The notes below the pieces were generated by a model. The model saw only the letters and a program-made list of their open reading frames with translations, searched no databases and was not told the DNA's origin. From Maribellus maritimus (lineage in GTDB: Bacteria > Bacteroidota > Bacteroidia > Bacteroidales > Prolixibacteraceae), in contig NZ_JAIKLE010000011.1 of the NCBI RefSeq assembly GCF_022267315.1, positions 115,006-179,005 of the forward strand: 64,000 nt of DNA. The letters are read 5' to 3'. Positions 18,118 through 25,851 of the stretch are shown here, one piece after another. Made by a program: the position numbers and the translations under genes. Within the stretch, counting starts at the first letter, position 1, and every line of letters starts with the position of its first letter.

Positions 18118-19440
18118 CTATTTTGTACTCAACAAGCCAATCATGTTGCCTGTCATAACTTTTATACCTGTTTCAATGGTTTTTTCGTAGTCAGGATGAA
18201 GGAGAGGCGAATGGAGCGGAGCCGGTTTTTCACCTTTGGTTTCAAGTTCCTGCATTAGTTCCGGGCTTGTACTTCCCAGCCATATCAAACAAATGGGTAT
18301 ATTTTTGGGCGTGCGGCCATATTTACCAAAATCTTCCCCCACCATAGCCGGAGAAACTTCGACAATATTCTTACCGGTAACAATTTCGGAAGCAAAACTG
18401 TGAATCTTTCTACTTAAATCAGGGTTATTCAGTACCGGAGGCGTATCGGCCGGAGAAACCTCAACCAATGGCAGTTTATCTTCCGGCATTCCAGCTGTTA
18501 ATGCTGCTGATTTACTTATTCTGTTAATTGCTGCAATTACTTTTTCAATGGCTTCATCGGAATAATAACGCAGGGTAAGTTCCATTTTTACCTCATCGGG
18601 AATGATGTTGGGGCGTGTTCCCCCATGAATGGAACCAACGGTAACCACAACCGGTTCAAGCGGGCTGATTTCACGGCTTACAATGGTTTGTAAATCAAGA
18701 ACAATCCGGGAAGCAATTACAATCGGGTCAATGCATTTTTCAGGGTACGCCCCATGGCCACCTTTTCCGTGAACGGTAATTTCAACGGTTTTTACACCGG
18801 CAAACACCGGTCCGCCCACAAGCCCGATAGTTCCCGATTCCAATTCGGGATTGATATGATAGGCCATTGCGTAGTCGGGGGTCGGAAATTTCTGAAATAA
18901 GCCGGTTTCAATGGCCAGTCCTGCTCCACCGCTAAATTCCTCAGCCTGCTGGGCAATTACAAGTAGGGTTCCTTTCCACTGTTTTTTTAATGCTGCCAGG
19001 GTATGTATGGTTCCGGCCCATACTGACATGTGAATATCGTGGCCACAGGCATGCATCACCGGAACTTCTTCACCGTTGGTATTTTTTGAAGTCTGTGTGC
19101 TGGCAAATTCAAAACCGGTTTTCTCCTCCACTGGCAGTGCATCCATATCGGTGCGCAGCATCACAACAGGACCATCTCCGTTTTTTAGGACACCCACCAC
19201 ATTGTTACCCCCAAAATTACGGGTAACTTCAAAGCCTGCTTTTTCCAATTCGGCAGCCATCTTTTTTGCAGTTTCAAATTCCTGAAACGACAATTCCGGA
19301 TTCCGGTGCAAATCGTAACAAAGCTCCAGCATCGATGCGGTTTGTTTTCCCGCTTCCTTATTTATTTTTTCAACTACCTGAGCAAATACGTCCGAATGGA
19401 CAAGTATCAATATAAAAAAAGTAAATAGTTTTGAATTCAT
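18118..19440 (-). CDS. Secreted M20 family amidohydrolase
   Basis: A 440-residue metallopeptidase-fold amidohydrolase with a signal peptide (about residues 1-21, ending DVFAQ). Metal-site motifs are MHACGHDIHMSVW (about residues 128-140) and the catalytic-base region QQAEEFSGGAG. A dimerisation insert (TVHGKGGHGAYPEKCIDPI) follows, and a C-terminal VGEDFGKYG supplies the last metal ligand region. Relatives hydrolyse N-acyl amino acids, hippurate or indole-acetyl conjugates. The exported form suggests scavenging of acylated amino acids in the periplasm; the substrate is unknown. Confidence 0.92.
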   Translation of the reverse strand: MNSKLFTFFILILVHSDVFAQVVEKINKEAGKQTASMLELCYDLHRNPELSFQEFETAKKMAAELEKAGFEVTRNFGGNNVVGVLKNGDGPVVMLRTDMDALPVEEKTGFEFASTQTSKNTNGEEVPVMHACGHDIHMSVWAGTIHTLAALKKQWKGTLLVIAQQAEEFSGGAGLAIETGLFQKFPTPDYAMAYHINPELESGTIGLVGGPVFAGVKTVEITVHGKGGHGAYPEKCIDPIVIASRIVLDLQTIVSREISPLEPVVVTVGSIHGGTRPNIIPDEVKMELTLRYYSDEAIEKVIAAINRISKSAALTAGMPEDKLPLVEVSPADTPPVLNNPDLSRKIHSFASEIVTGKNIVEVSPAMVGEDFGKYGRTPKNIPICLIWLGSTSPELMQELETKGEKPAPLHSPLLHPDYEKTIETGIKVMTGNMIGLLSTK

Positions 19441-19485
19441 TATCTTTTTATTTTAACACACCGAATGTAAAGAAAGTTTTCAAAA

Positions 19486-19524
19486 CGAAAAGCCGTTAAC
19501 AGTGTAAATCCTGCTAACGGCTTC
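19486..19524 (-). terminator. Intrinsic terminator of the DUF1080 gene
   Basis: AGCCGTTAACAG (19491-19502) and CTGCTAACGGCT (19511-19522) form a hairpin. Read on the minus strand it is followed by TTTTCGTTTT, as needed to stop transcription coming from 19588. Confidence 0.65.
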
Positions 19525-19587
19525 TTTTTGTTAAAACATAGTTTCACTTTAAAGTTAAACTATGTCAGCATAAAAAATAATTTTTAG

Positions 19588-20595
19588 TTATTTTACAATT
19601 GGTGTTAAAACAATATTCCGATAAGATACTTTTCCGTGGTCGCCCTGCAAATAGATAGGTCCGGGTTTAAACACATCGGCAATAATTGCCCCTCCGGTTG
19701 GACCGTAAGCCGGTTGATTATCGATTATAGTTGTACCGTTCAAAACAACGGTAACATGGCGGTCGCACAAAGTTATATCTAAAGTTTGCCATTGCCCCGC
19801 TGGTTTTTCTGCATTTACCGAGGGGGTCACCCTGCTGTAAAGTGCTCCCATATTATGCGAATCCAGGGGTTTTCCATAGGAATCAAACACCTGAATTTCA
19901 TACATTCCACGCAAATAAACGCCACTGTTATTGTGTTCCGGGATATTTACTTCGAGTTTCAGATTAAAATCTTCAAACTCATCTTTGGTACGTAAGTTTC
20001 CGTAAGAAATATGTTCACCTTCATTTTGAACAGGATCGTTTACCAAAGCTCCATCGATTACTTTAAAACCATTGGCCTGTTTTGGATTAATCAAACGCCA
20101 TCCGTCAAGATTTTTCCCGTTAAACAATTCTATCGGCTCGCCATATTTTACTTTTGACAAATCGGGTGTTGGGGGAACAGGCGGTAACTTCCAGGCTTCG
20201 AATTTGGTTTTATTTATGCTCATCCTGTCGCGCGATGGAAAAACAGCAACACCTGTGGCTTTATCGCCATTACGTATAAACCGGTAGGTTTGTGTCACTA
20301 CAAATTTTCTCCCGTCTTCATCGTTGCGATTAACCGGGCGTTCCTGGCTGCGTGTAACAACCAGCGTATTCTCGTCTTCGAAATAGACATTGGCTACCGG
20401 GAGCACACTCCCACCCTGCCAAAGCAATTCAGCATCGAGATATCCTTTATCTTCGTTTACATTAAGCCATCCCACCGAACCATTTTCAATGGCCATGGTC
20501 CACATTCCGAAAAAACCGTTTTTTGAATTTTGCCCCCACCCTGTTAGTACGGCAAAACAAAGTATGGCTGTAACAAATAGTTTTGATGATTTCAT
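19588..20595 (-). CDS. Secreted 3-keto-disaccharide hydrolase-type (DUF1080) protein
   Basis: A 335-residue exported protein with a signal peptide (about residues 1-21). The C-terminal ~190 residues are a DUF1080 concanavalin-like domain: EPIELFNGKNLDGWRLIN, KDEFEDFNLKLEVNIPEHNNSGVYLRGMYEIQV and GPIYLQGDHGKVSYRNI. Members bind or cleave sugars, including 3-keto-glycosides. The N-terminal ~140 residues form a separate beta-rich region (MWTMAIENGSVGWLNV) seen in longer Bacteroidota members. It is a single gene with its own terminator; no polysaccharide-utilisation locus is adjacent. Confidence 0.88.
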   Translation of the reverse strand: MKSSKLFVTAILCFAVLTGWGQNSKNGFFGMWTMAIENGSVGWLNVNEDKGYLDAELLWQGGSVLPVANVYFEDENTLVVTRSQERPVNRNDEDGRKFVVTQTYRFIRNGDKATGVAVFPSRDRMSINKTKFEAWKLPPVPPTPDLSKVKYGEPIELFNGKNLDGWRLINPKQANGFKVIDGALVNDPVQNEGEHISYGNLRTKDEFEDFNLKLEVNIPEHNNSGVYLRGMYEIQVFDSYGKPLDSHNMGALYSRVTPSVNAEKPAGQWQTLDITLCDRHVTVVLNGTTIIDNQPAYGPTGGAIIADVFKPGPIYLQGDHGKVSYRNIVLTPIVK

Positions 20596-20784
20596 CTGAA
20601 AAATTTTATTGGTTTAAGTATTCTTTTCAAAAATACAAAAAGAAGTTGGTTTGTTAAACTCAAGGGTGCATTTGAAGACAAAATTACTTATGTTTTTTAA
20701 TTCAGAATTTAGCATCTATTCGCTTTTCAGAACAAAACGGCACAATAGACAAGGTTAGACAGAATCATTTGCCTGTGCCCGGCT

Positions 20785-21629
20785 ATTATGCTTACCGAAA
20801 ACTTATACAACTTCCCAGAGGATACTTGAACTTTTGAAACAAAAAAGATATAGTGGTAGCACCATTAAAACTTACAGCGCCTACTTCAAAGACTATGCAT
20901 CATTTTACCGACCACGACCTGAAAGACATAAAAACCGAAGAAATAAATGATTATATTTTATTACTCATCCGGTTGAAAACCATATCAGTAAGTGAACAGA
21001 ACCAAAGGATAGACGCTATAAAATTCTATTATAAAAAAGTTCTGGATAGGGAAAAACAATTTCCAAAAATTGAACGGCCCCGCAAAGAAAAAAATCTACC
21101 CGATACGCTCAGTAAAACAGAAATTCAAAACATTTTAAGAAGCATATCAAACATTAAACACAAATGTTTACTGGAATTGATTTACTCAGCCGGTTTAAGA
21201 AGAAACGAGGTTTTAAACCTGAAAATTAACGATATTGATTCGGAAAGAATGCTCATTAAAATAAGAAGTGGTAAAGGGAAAAAGGACAGGTATTCTCTTT
21301 TATCAGAAAATGTATTGATTCATCTTCAGGAATATTTTATCCGGTGATTGGTTAGTTGAGGGGCTAAATGGCCAGCAGTATTCCAGTGCGAGTATAACAA
21401 GAGTGTTGAAAAAATCGGCAAAAAAGCAGAAATAAAAAAGAGAGTGTATTTGCATATGTTGCTTCATTCATTTGCCACTCATTTGCTGGAACAAGAAACA
21501 AATTTAACGGTTATTTAGAGTCTATTAGGTCATGAGAATATTCAAACGACAGAAATTTCCACGCATGTTTCAAACCTGGAAATCGGCAAAGTTATTAATC
21601 CTATTGAAGAAATAATAAGCAGCAAATAA
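20785..21629 (+). pseudogene. Degenerate tyrosine recombinase/integrase
   Basis: A phage/XerD-type integrase in pieces. The N-terminal SAM-like part (RILELLKQKRYSGSTIKTYSAYFKDYASFY) lies around 20800-20900 in one frame. The middle (20853-21347) carries DTLSKTEIQNILRSI and the first catalytic Arg in YSAGLRRNEVLNL. The C-terminal part, in a further frame to 21629, reads HMLLHSFATHLLEQ and SLLGHENIQTTE. Family members have HxxR; here the Arg is Leu. The nucleophile Tyr of the usual IYTHVS is Ser (ISTHVS), and an in-frame stop precedes SLLGH. It is a relic of a former mobile element and should be inactive. Confidence 0.88.
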
Positions 21630-21814
21630 AATGTTTAACTTACAGACCTGTTTTATTGGAAACTAAACATTTTGTAACACATATAGAAAAAATAACGTGC
21701 ACAAATGTATCGTTCCTCATACATTAACCAAAATTAAACTGAAACACGAACATTAAAGGTTTTGATATTAGAAAAGAATAAAAAAGTACTGGCTACAACC
21801 AATCATATTAAATA

Positions 21815-22288
21815 ATGGACAAAAAAGAATTCCATAGTAATCTTATAAAAGCAATAAATGAAGTTTACCCGTTTACAAAGGAAACGGTTATTAATAAATT
21901 GCCGGAACAGTTTAGGTTTATTGTTAAAATAAATTCCACCTTTAGAGAAGGCTTGGAAGACGGAGAAGTCACATTTCCTGAAGATAAAAAATTGAATCAA
22001 ATATCAAAACCAATAGAAGCAGAGGATGTAGTTAATTTGTTATGGATGGATTATGCAATCCCTGAATGGATAAATATTCAAGTAAAAAATGCAGATAAGA
22101 ATTTCACTTATTTTTCGTTGGAATGTTGCGGGAAATTTTCAAAACTTAAAGAGTTTTTATATCATAAGAGTGAAGGGTATCCTCCGTTTCATGCATTAAG
22201 TCCACCATTACCACCTGATTCTTTAAATGAAGAAAATAAAGTCGTTAAAAGGTTTGACCTTAATTGGAATAAGAATGAAAAATTGTGA
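21815..22288 (+). CDS. Hypothetical protein, 157 residues
   Basis: A soluble, acidic-to-neutral protein with no signal peptide or membrane segment. It contains DAIPEWINI-like sequence (MDYAIPEWINIQVKN, about residues 78-92) and a Pro-rich C-terminus (PPFHALSPPLPPDS). I do not recognise a family. The size, orphan position and neighbouring decayed mobile DNA resemble immunity-type or cargo genes, but that is only a guess from context. It follows the integrase relic in the same orientation. Confidence 0.6.
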   Translation: MDKKEFHSNLIKAINEVYPFTKETVINKLPEQFRFIVKINSTFREGLEDGEVTFPEDKKLNQISKPIEAEDVVNLLWMDYAIPEWINIQVKNADKNFTYFSLECCGKFSKLKEFLYHKSEGYPPFHALSPPLPPDSLNEENKVVKRFDLNWNKNEKL

Positions 22289-22333
22289 GATAAATAAAAA
22301 AAACTGGCTATAAAGCATTGTATATGCCAGGCG

Positions 22334-22373
22334 GAAATTATAGTGGTCTGACAAGTCAGACCGGTGTTTCCTC
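22334..22373. repeat. Palindromic stem-loop
   Basis: GGTCTGAC (22345-22352) and GTCAGACC (22355-22362) form a perfect inverted repeat with a two-base spacer. Outer GGAAA/TTTCC (22334-22338/22369-22373) extends it. There is no T tract. It may be a protein-binding palindrome or the remnant end of a lost element. Confidence 0.5.
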
Positions 22374-22517
22374 CTTCTGCATGGGCAATTGAACAATTTT
22401 TTGACAAAAAAAAAATTTACAAACTATATAAAAGCCCTTATTTCATATTTGTTGCAAATGATTATTTTCACCAGGCATAGTAATTTTGATTAACTTGATG
22501 AAAAAAAAATATATAAT

Positions 22518-22709
22518 ATGGAAAATAAAAAGGGACTTTCAATTGTATTATTGATTCCAACAATCATTATAGGTGTTGCCATATTTCAGGAATTTGATTT
22601 TGAAAATTTAAAATTTGAGAATCCGGCACTTGCATTTGTTTACTTTATTGGCTTTGCCCTCTCAATTATCTTTCAATTTAAAAATTTCAAAAAACGACAC
22701 GAGAAATAA
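22518..22709 (+). CDS. Small membrane protein, 63 residues
   Basis: A 63-residue protein with two predicted membrane segments (LSIVLLIPTIIIGVAIF and ALAFVYFIGFALSIIFQF) and a basic C-terminus (KNFKKRHEK), so both ends probably face the cytoplasm. No family recognised. It sits in the decayed accessory patch between an orphan gene and a broken gene. Confidence 0.5.
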   Translation: MENKKGLSIVLLIPTIIIGVAIFQEFDFENLKFENPALAFVYFIGFALSIIFQFKNFKKRHEK

Positions 22710-22744
22710 AAACAACTACCAGCATTTTGTATAATCAATGGTAA

Positions 22745-23333
22745 GTAAAATACCAAATATTAGCCTACGCAAACTGCTTAACTATAGTACAATATTTCAA
22801 AGCTTTATTGTCAATAAAAAGACCAATAAAGAAACTATTTACTACAATAGTTCTGACCTCAATTCTGTTTGAAAATTATAGACAAACACAAAACAGCTTG
22901 GAAGATTCTGTAATTGTTGATTTGATTAACAGTACATTTAAACAGCAACAAACAGAAATGGTTTATAACAGAAAAGGAAAAATTAAAAGCAAGTCAAATC
23001 CCCAAAATAGTATTATTAAATAAAACAGAAACATTTTTATTCGACCCGAAAGTTTCTACAAAAAATGTTTAATCATAATGGACTATCACTTCTCGACCAC
23101 AGAAGCTGAGAAAATTATCATCGAAAATATGGGTACAATTCAATAGTTAAAATCTCAAGACCTGGAATAAATACAAAAGAAATTTAGCATTCTATAGTAC
23201 TACCTCTGGTGGATCGGACGGAGCAGTATTTTATATCGTTAAAAAAGAGAAAACGGAAAATGAATAGAAAAGGAATATTATCAGTATGGATATCCTAAAA
23301 GATTGATAAATGAAAAGATAGAAAAAGTATCTT
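22745..23333 (+). pseudogene. Decayed hypothetical protein gene
   Basis: Pieces of one protein are scattered over the frames. ILFENYRQTQNSLEDSVIVDLINSTF lies near 22860-22950. ISRPGIN lies near 23150. LAFYSTTSGGSDGAVFYIVKKE lies near 23185-23255, followed in another frame by the expected GKWIEKEYYQ-like end. The pattern resembles Bacteroidota hypothetical proteins that end in a CGxLCGxGxYxxLxKxxGKW-type segment. At least two frameshifts and several stops make it non-functional. The stretch 22808-23023 is open but is only part of this wreck. Confidence 0.55.
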
Positions 23334-23877
23334 AAACAAAAACAATCAGATAACTACTGAAAGCACTGCGAACTTCCTTTAAAGCCAAACTAACCTGGCT
23401 TTCCACATTTCGTTTGGTGGTGTCTAATTCCTGAGCAATTTCTTCGTTCGTCATGCCTTGTTGCCGAAGCTGATAGACTTTCTTTCGCTGGGCAGGCATC
23501 TTTTCAACAATCATTTCAATTAAAAGTTCTTTTTCCAAAGCAATATATTCCTCTTCCGGGCTGTGGGAAAATGTTGAAGGAGCCTGCATTTCAATGATGG
23601 TTTTGGTTGCATATTTCCTTTTCAGAAAATTGAGGGCTTTGTTTTTGGCAATGGTGTATAAATACGAATCGAATGATTTTTCGGGGTCGATACTTTTGTG
23701 ATTTTGCCATAAGCCGACAAAAACTTCTTCTGCCAGTTCTTCTGCATCGGCCATGGTTTTAACATAGCCCAAAATAAAAATCCTGACCTTTATGTAGTAA
23801 AAAATGAAGACTTTTTCAAAAGCCGGATGACTACCTTTTTGCAATGCGGATAATATTGACTGGTCGATTTTTGTCAT
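23332..23877 (-). CDS. ECF sigma factor (FecI-like, RNA polymerase sigma-70 family)
   Basis: A 181-residue ECF sigma factor. Region 2 (about residues 18-80) includes AEELAEEVFVGLWQNH and FDSYLYTIAKNKALNFLKRK. Region 4 (about 125-175) includes MPAQRKKVYQLRQQGMTNEEIAQEL and a helix-turn-helix. This is the common Bacteroidota subfamily whose activity is held by FecR-type anti-sigma factors. It is divergent from a barrel / FecR / TonB-receptor set starting 98 bases away and probably directs their transcription and its own. Confidence 0.93.
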   Translation of the reverse strand: MTKIDQSILSALQKGSHPAFEKVFIFYYIKVRIFILGYVKTMADAEELAEEVFVGLWQNHKSIDPEKSFDSYLYTIAKNKALNFLKRKYATKTIIEMQAPSTFSHSPEEEYIALEKELLIEMIVEKMPAQRKKVYQLRQQGMTNEEIAQELDTTKRNVESQVSLALKEVRSAFSSYLIVFV

Positions 23878-24010
23878 AAAGGGAACGAAGGTAGATTTTC
23901 ATGTTCAGAGTGCAAAACCGGATTTACTTCCCTCAACCAGAATAAACTTTTTTTAGTAAAATTTAGATTTTTTATTGAGTTTCTGCCAACTTAATTGTAT
24001 TCCTAATAAA

Positions 24011-24718
24011 ATGACAAATATGCAGCATAAGCATTTATGGATAATTTTTCTGATAATACAGTGTTTCTCTGTATTTCAGGTAAAGGGGCAGGAACTTCAA
24101 AAAGATACAATTCCGGTTCCCCGTTCAGTGCAGGATAAAGGGGATTTGCGGCTACAGCCGGTTCAACCTACTCCGCAACTAGCAATGCCGGAATTATGGA
24201 ACAATGACGAGAGCCTCCACAGAATTTCTATTGACCGGAAAATAGCAAGCTTCAATTTTAATCGGGAATTTAAATATTTAAATTCTCTGAATAGAGACTC
24301 GTCTTCCATACTTTTACCAATGTACCCCGGACTGGGCGATTATCAAAATTTTGGCGGGACATTGGGAAGTTTCAACATAACAAACAGGATGGCTTTAGAT
24401 TATGGCGCTTTTATTAGTGCACAATACGGTTATCTTTTTTCAAGCAAACAAATTGTTTTAGGCAGTAACTTCCTGTTACGTTACCCTATTACAAACAAGC
24501 TACAATTTCAAACATGGGGGCAATACGTTACGCCCGGAAACAGTTCTGACCCCACTTTTAACATGCGAACCTTTTTCCCAACAACTAATTTCGGGGCAGG
24601 ACTGCAATATGATTCCAACGAGAAAACAAAAATAAAAGTGGGTATTGAATATCAATACGACCAAAGTGATAAGACCTGGAAACCGGAATCGGGTGGAAAA
24701 GTTCTATTAAAATTTTAA
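24011..24718 (+). CDS. Small outer-membrane beta-barrel-like protein of a FecR operon
   Basis: About 235 residues, with a signal peptide (HLWIIFLIIQCFSVFQVKGQ) and a Pro/Gln-rich linker. The C-terminal ~130 residues show alternating hydrophobic strands (ALDYGAFISAQYGYLF, IVLGSNFLLRYPI, LQFQTWGQYV, FGAGLQYDSNEKTKIKVGIEYQY) and a terminal F, as in barrel proteins. The frame is open back to 23975, but ATG 24011 or 24020 gives a proper signal peptide. It lies 11 bases before the FecR gene. I do not recognise the family; a helper or sensor for the adjacent receptor is a guess. Confidence 0.75.
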   Translation: MTNMQHKHLWIIFLIIQCFSVFQVKGQELQKDTIPVPRSVQDKGDLRLQPVQPTPQLAMPELWNNDESLHRISIDRKIASFNFNREFKYLNSLNRDSSSILLPMYPGLGDYQNFGGTLGSFNITNRMALDYGAFISAQYGYLFSSKQIVLGSNFLLRYPITNKLQFQTWGQYVTPGNSSDPTFNMRTFFPTTNFGAGLQYDSNEKTKIKVGIEYQYDQSDKTWKPESGGKVLLKF

Positions 24719-24729
24719 GAATCAACAAT

Positions 24730-25719
24730 ATGAAATCGGACAAAAACACAGATGCTACAGAAATGTTACGGCTCTACTTACGTGACCGCTATGCTTTGGA
24801 AACGGAAGAAAAGGTACAGCAGTGGCTGGCAAAAAATCCGGTAACAGAAGAGATGGAGCAGGCCTCAAAAGAATATTGGGATTCACTAAGTATAGGAAAA
24901 GATGCGACCACGTTTGAGGCTTTAAAACGGGTGAATACAAAAATCGGTATTCAGTTACCAAAGACGAAGACTGTACGCTTAAAATTTTTCTCAAGAGTAG
25001 CAGCCATTTTCATTCTACTTGTTGGAATAAGCGGAGTTTGGCTTTACCTGCAACATTATAACCGGGCAACAATGATTGAGATTTCGGCAGCGTACGGAGA
25101 AACGAAACAAATAGCATTGCCCGACCAAACAGAAGTCTGGCTCAATGCAGGGAGTTCTTTAAAATACCCGTCAGAATTCAGTCAGAAAGTGCGTTCGGTT
25201 CGTTTAACAGGGGAAGCATTTTTTTCGGTAACAAAAAATCAATCAAAGCCTTTTGTGGTTGAAACAAAGAACCTGGCAGTAAAAGTTTTGGGGACAAAAT
25301 TCAATTTGAAAGCCTACCCAGATGAGCACCAAACGGTAGCTACTTTACAGGAAGGGAAAATAGAAGTTCAAACGGCAAAACTCCAAAAACAACAATTAGT
25401 ACCGAATGAGCAACTGGTTTACAACAACGAAACTTCAACCTTGAAGATGGCTAAAATCAATCCCGAAGACATCCCGGACTGGAAAAGCGGAAACCTAATA
25501 TTTTCGGAATCTACATTGGGCGAAATCCTGCAAACACTTGAAAGGTGTTTTAATATTTCTTTCGATACAGATAAATCCATTGACTTATCGTCCGAACATT
25601 ATACCATAAAATTTGAACGGGAAGAAACCCCGACGCAAATACTTCAGGTTTTAGCAGATATGGCCGGGGACTTTTCTTATTCTGTGAAAAACGAACAAAT
25701 TATATTGAAAAATAAATAG
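24730..25719 (+). CDS. FecR-type anti-sigma factor
   Basis: A 329-residue inner-membrane regulator. The cytoplasmic N-terminus (about residues 1-85) would bind the ECF sigma factor. One membrane segment (VAAIFILLVGISGVWLYL, about 92-109) follows, then the periplasmic FecR domain (TMIEISAAYGETKQIALPDQTEVWLNAGSSLKYP) and a C-terminal DUF4974 domain (SESTLGEILQTLERCFNISFD). It transmits the state of a TonB receptor carrying an STN domain to the sigma factor, here presumably the products of 25852 and 23332. Paired with those genes by position. Confidence 0.94.
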   Translation: MKSDKNTDATEMLRLYLRDRYALETEEKVQQWLAKNPVTEEMEQASKEYWDSLSIGKDATTFEALKRVNTKIGIQLPKTKTVRLKFFSRVAAIFILLVGISGVWLYLQHYNRATMIEISAAYGETKQIALPDQTEVWLNAGSSLKYPSEFSQKVRSVRLTGEAFFSVTKNQSKPFVVETKNLAVKVLGTKFNLKAYPDEHQTVATLQEGKIEVQTAKLQKQQLVPNEQLVYNNETSTLKMAKINPEDIPDWKSGNLIFSESTLGEILQTLERCFNISFDTDKSIDLSSEHYTIKFEREETPTQILQVLADMAGDFSYSVKNEQIILKNK

Positions 25720-25851
25720 TTAAACTTCAAATAAAATGCCTATGAAAAAACAGAACCGGTAAAAAGATAGCGCTTTCTACCGGTTCAAAACGAAGATACA
25801 AAATCAACTCAGCGAAAAGTAACTTAGTATCAACAATACAAATGTAATAGA

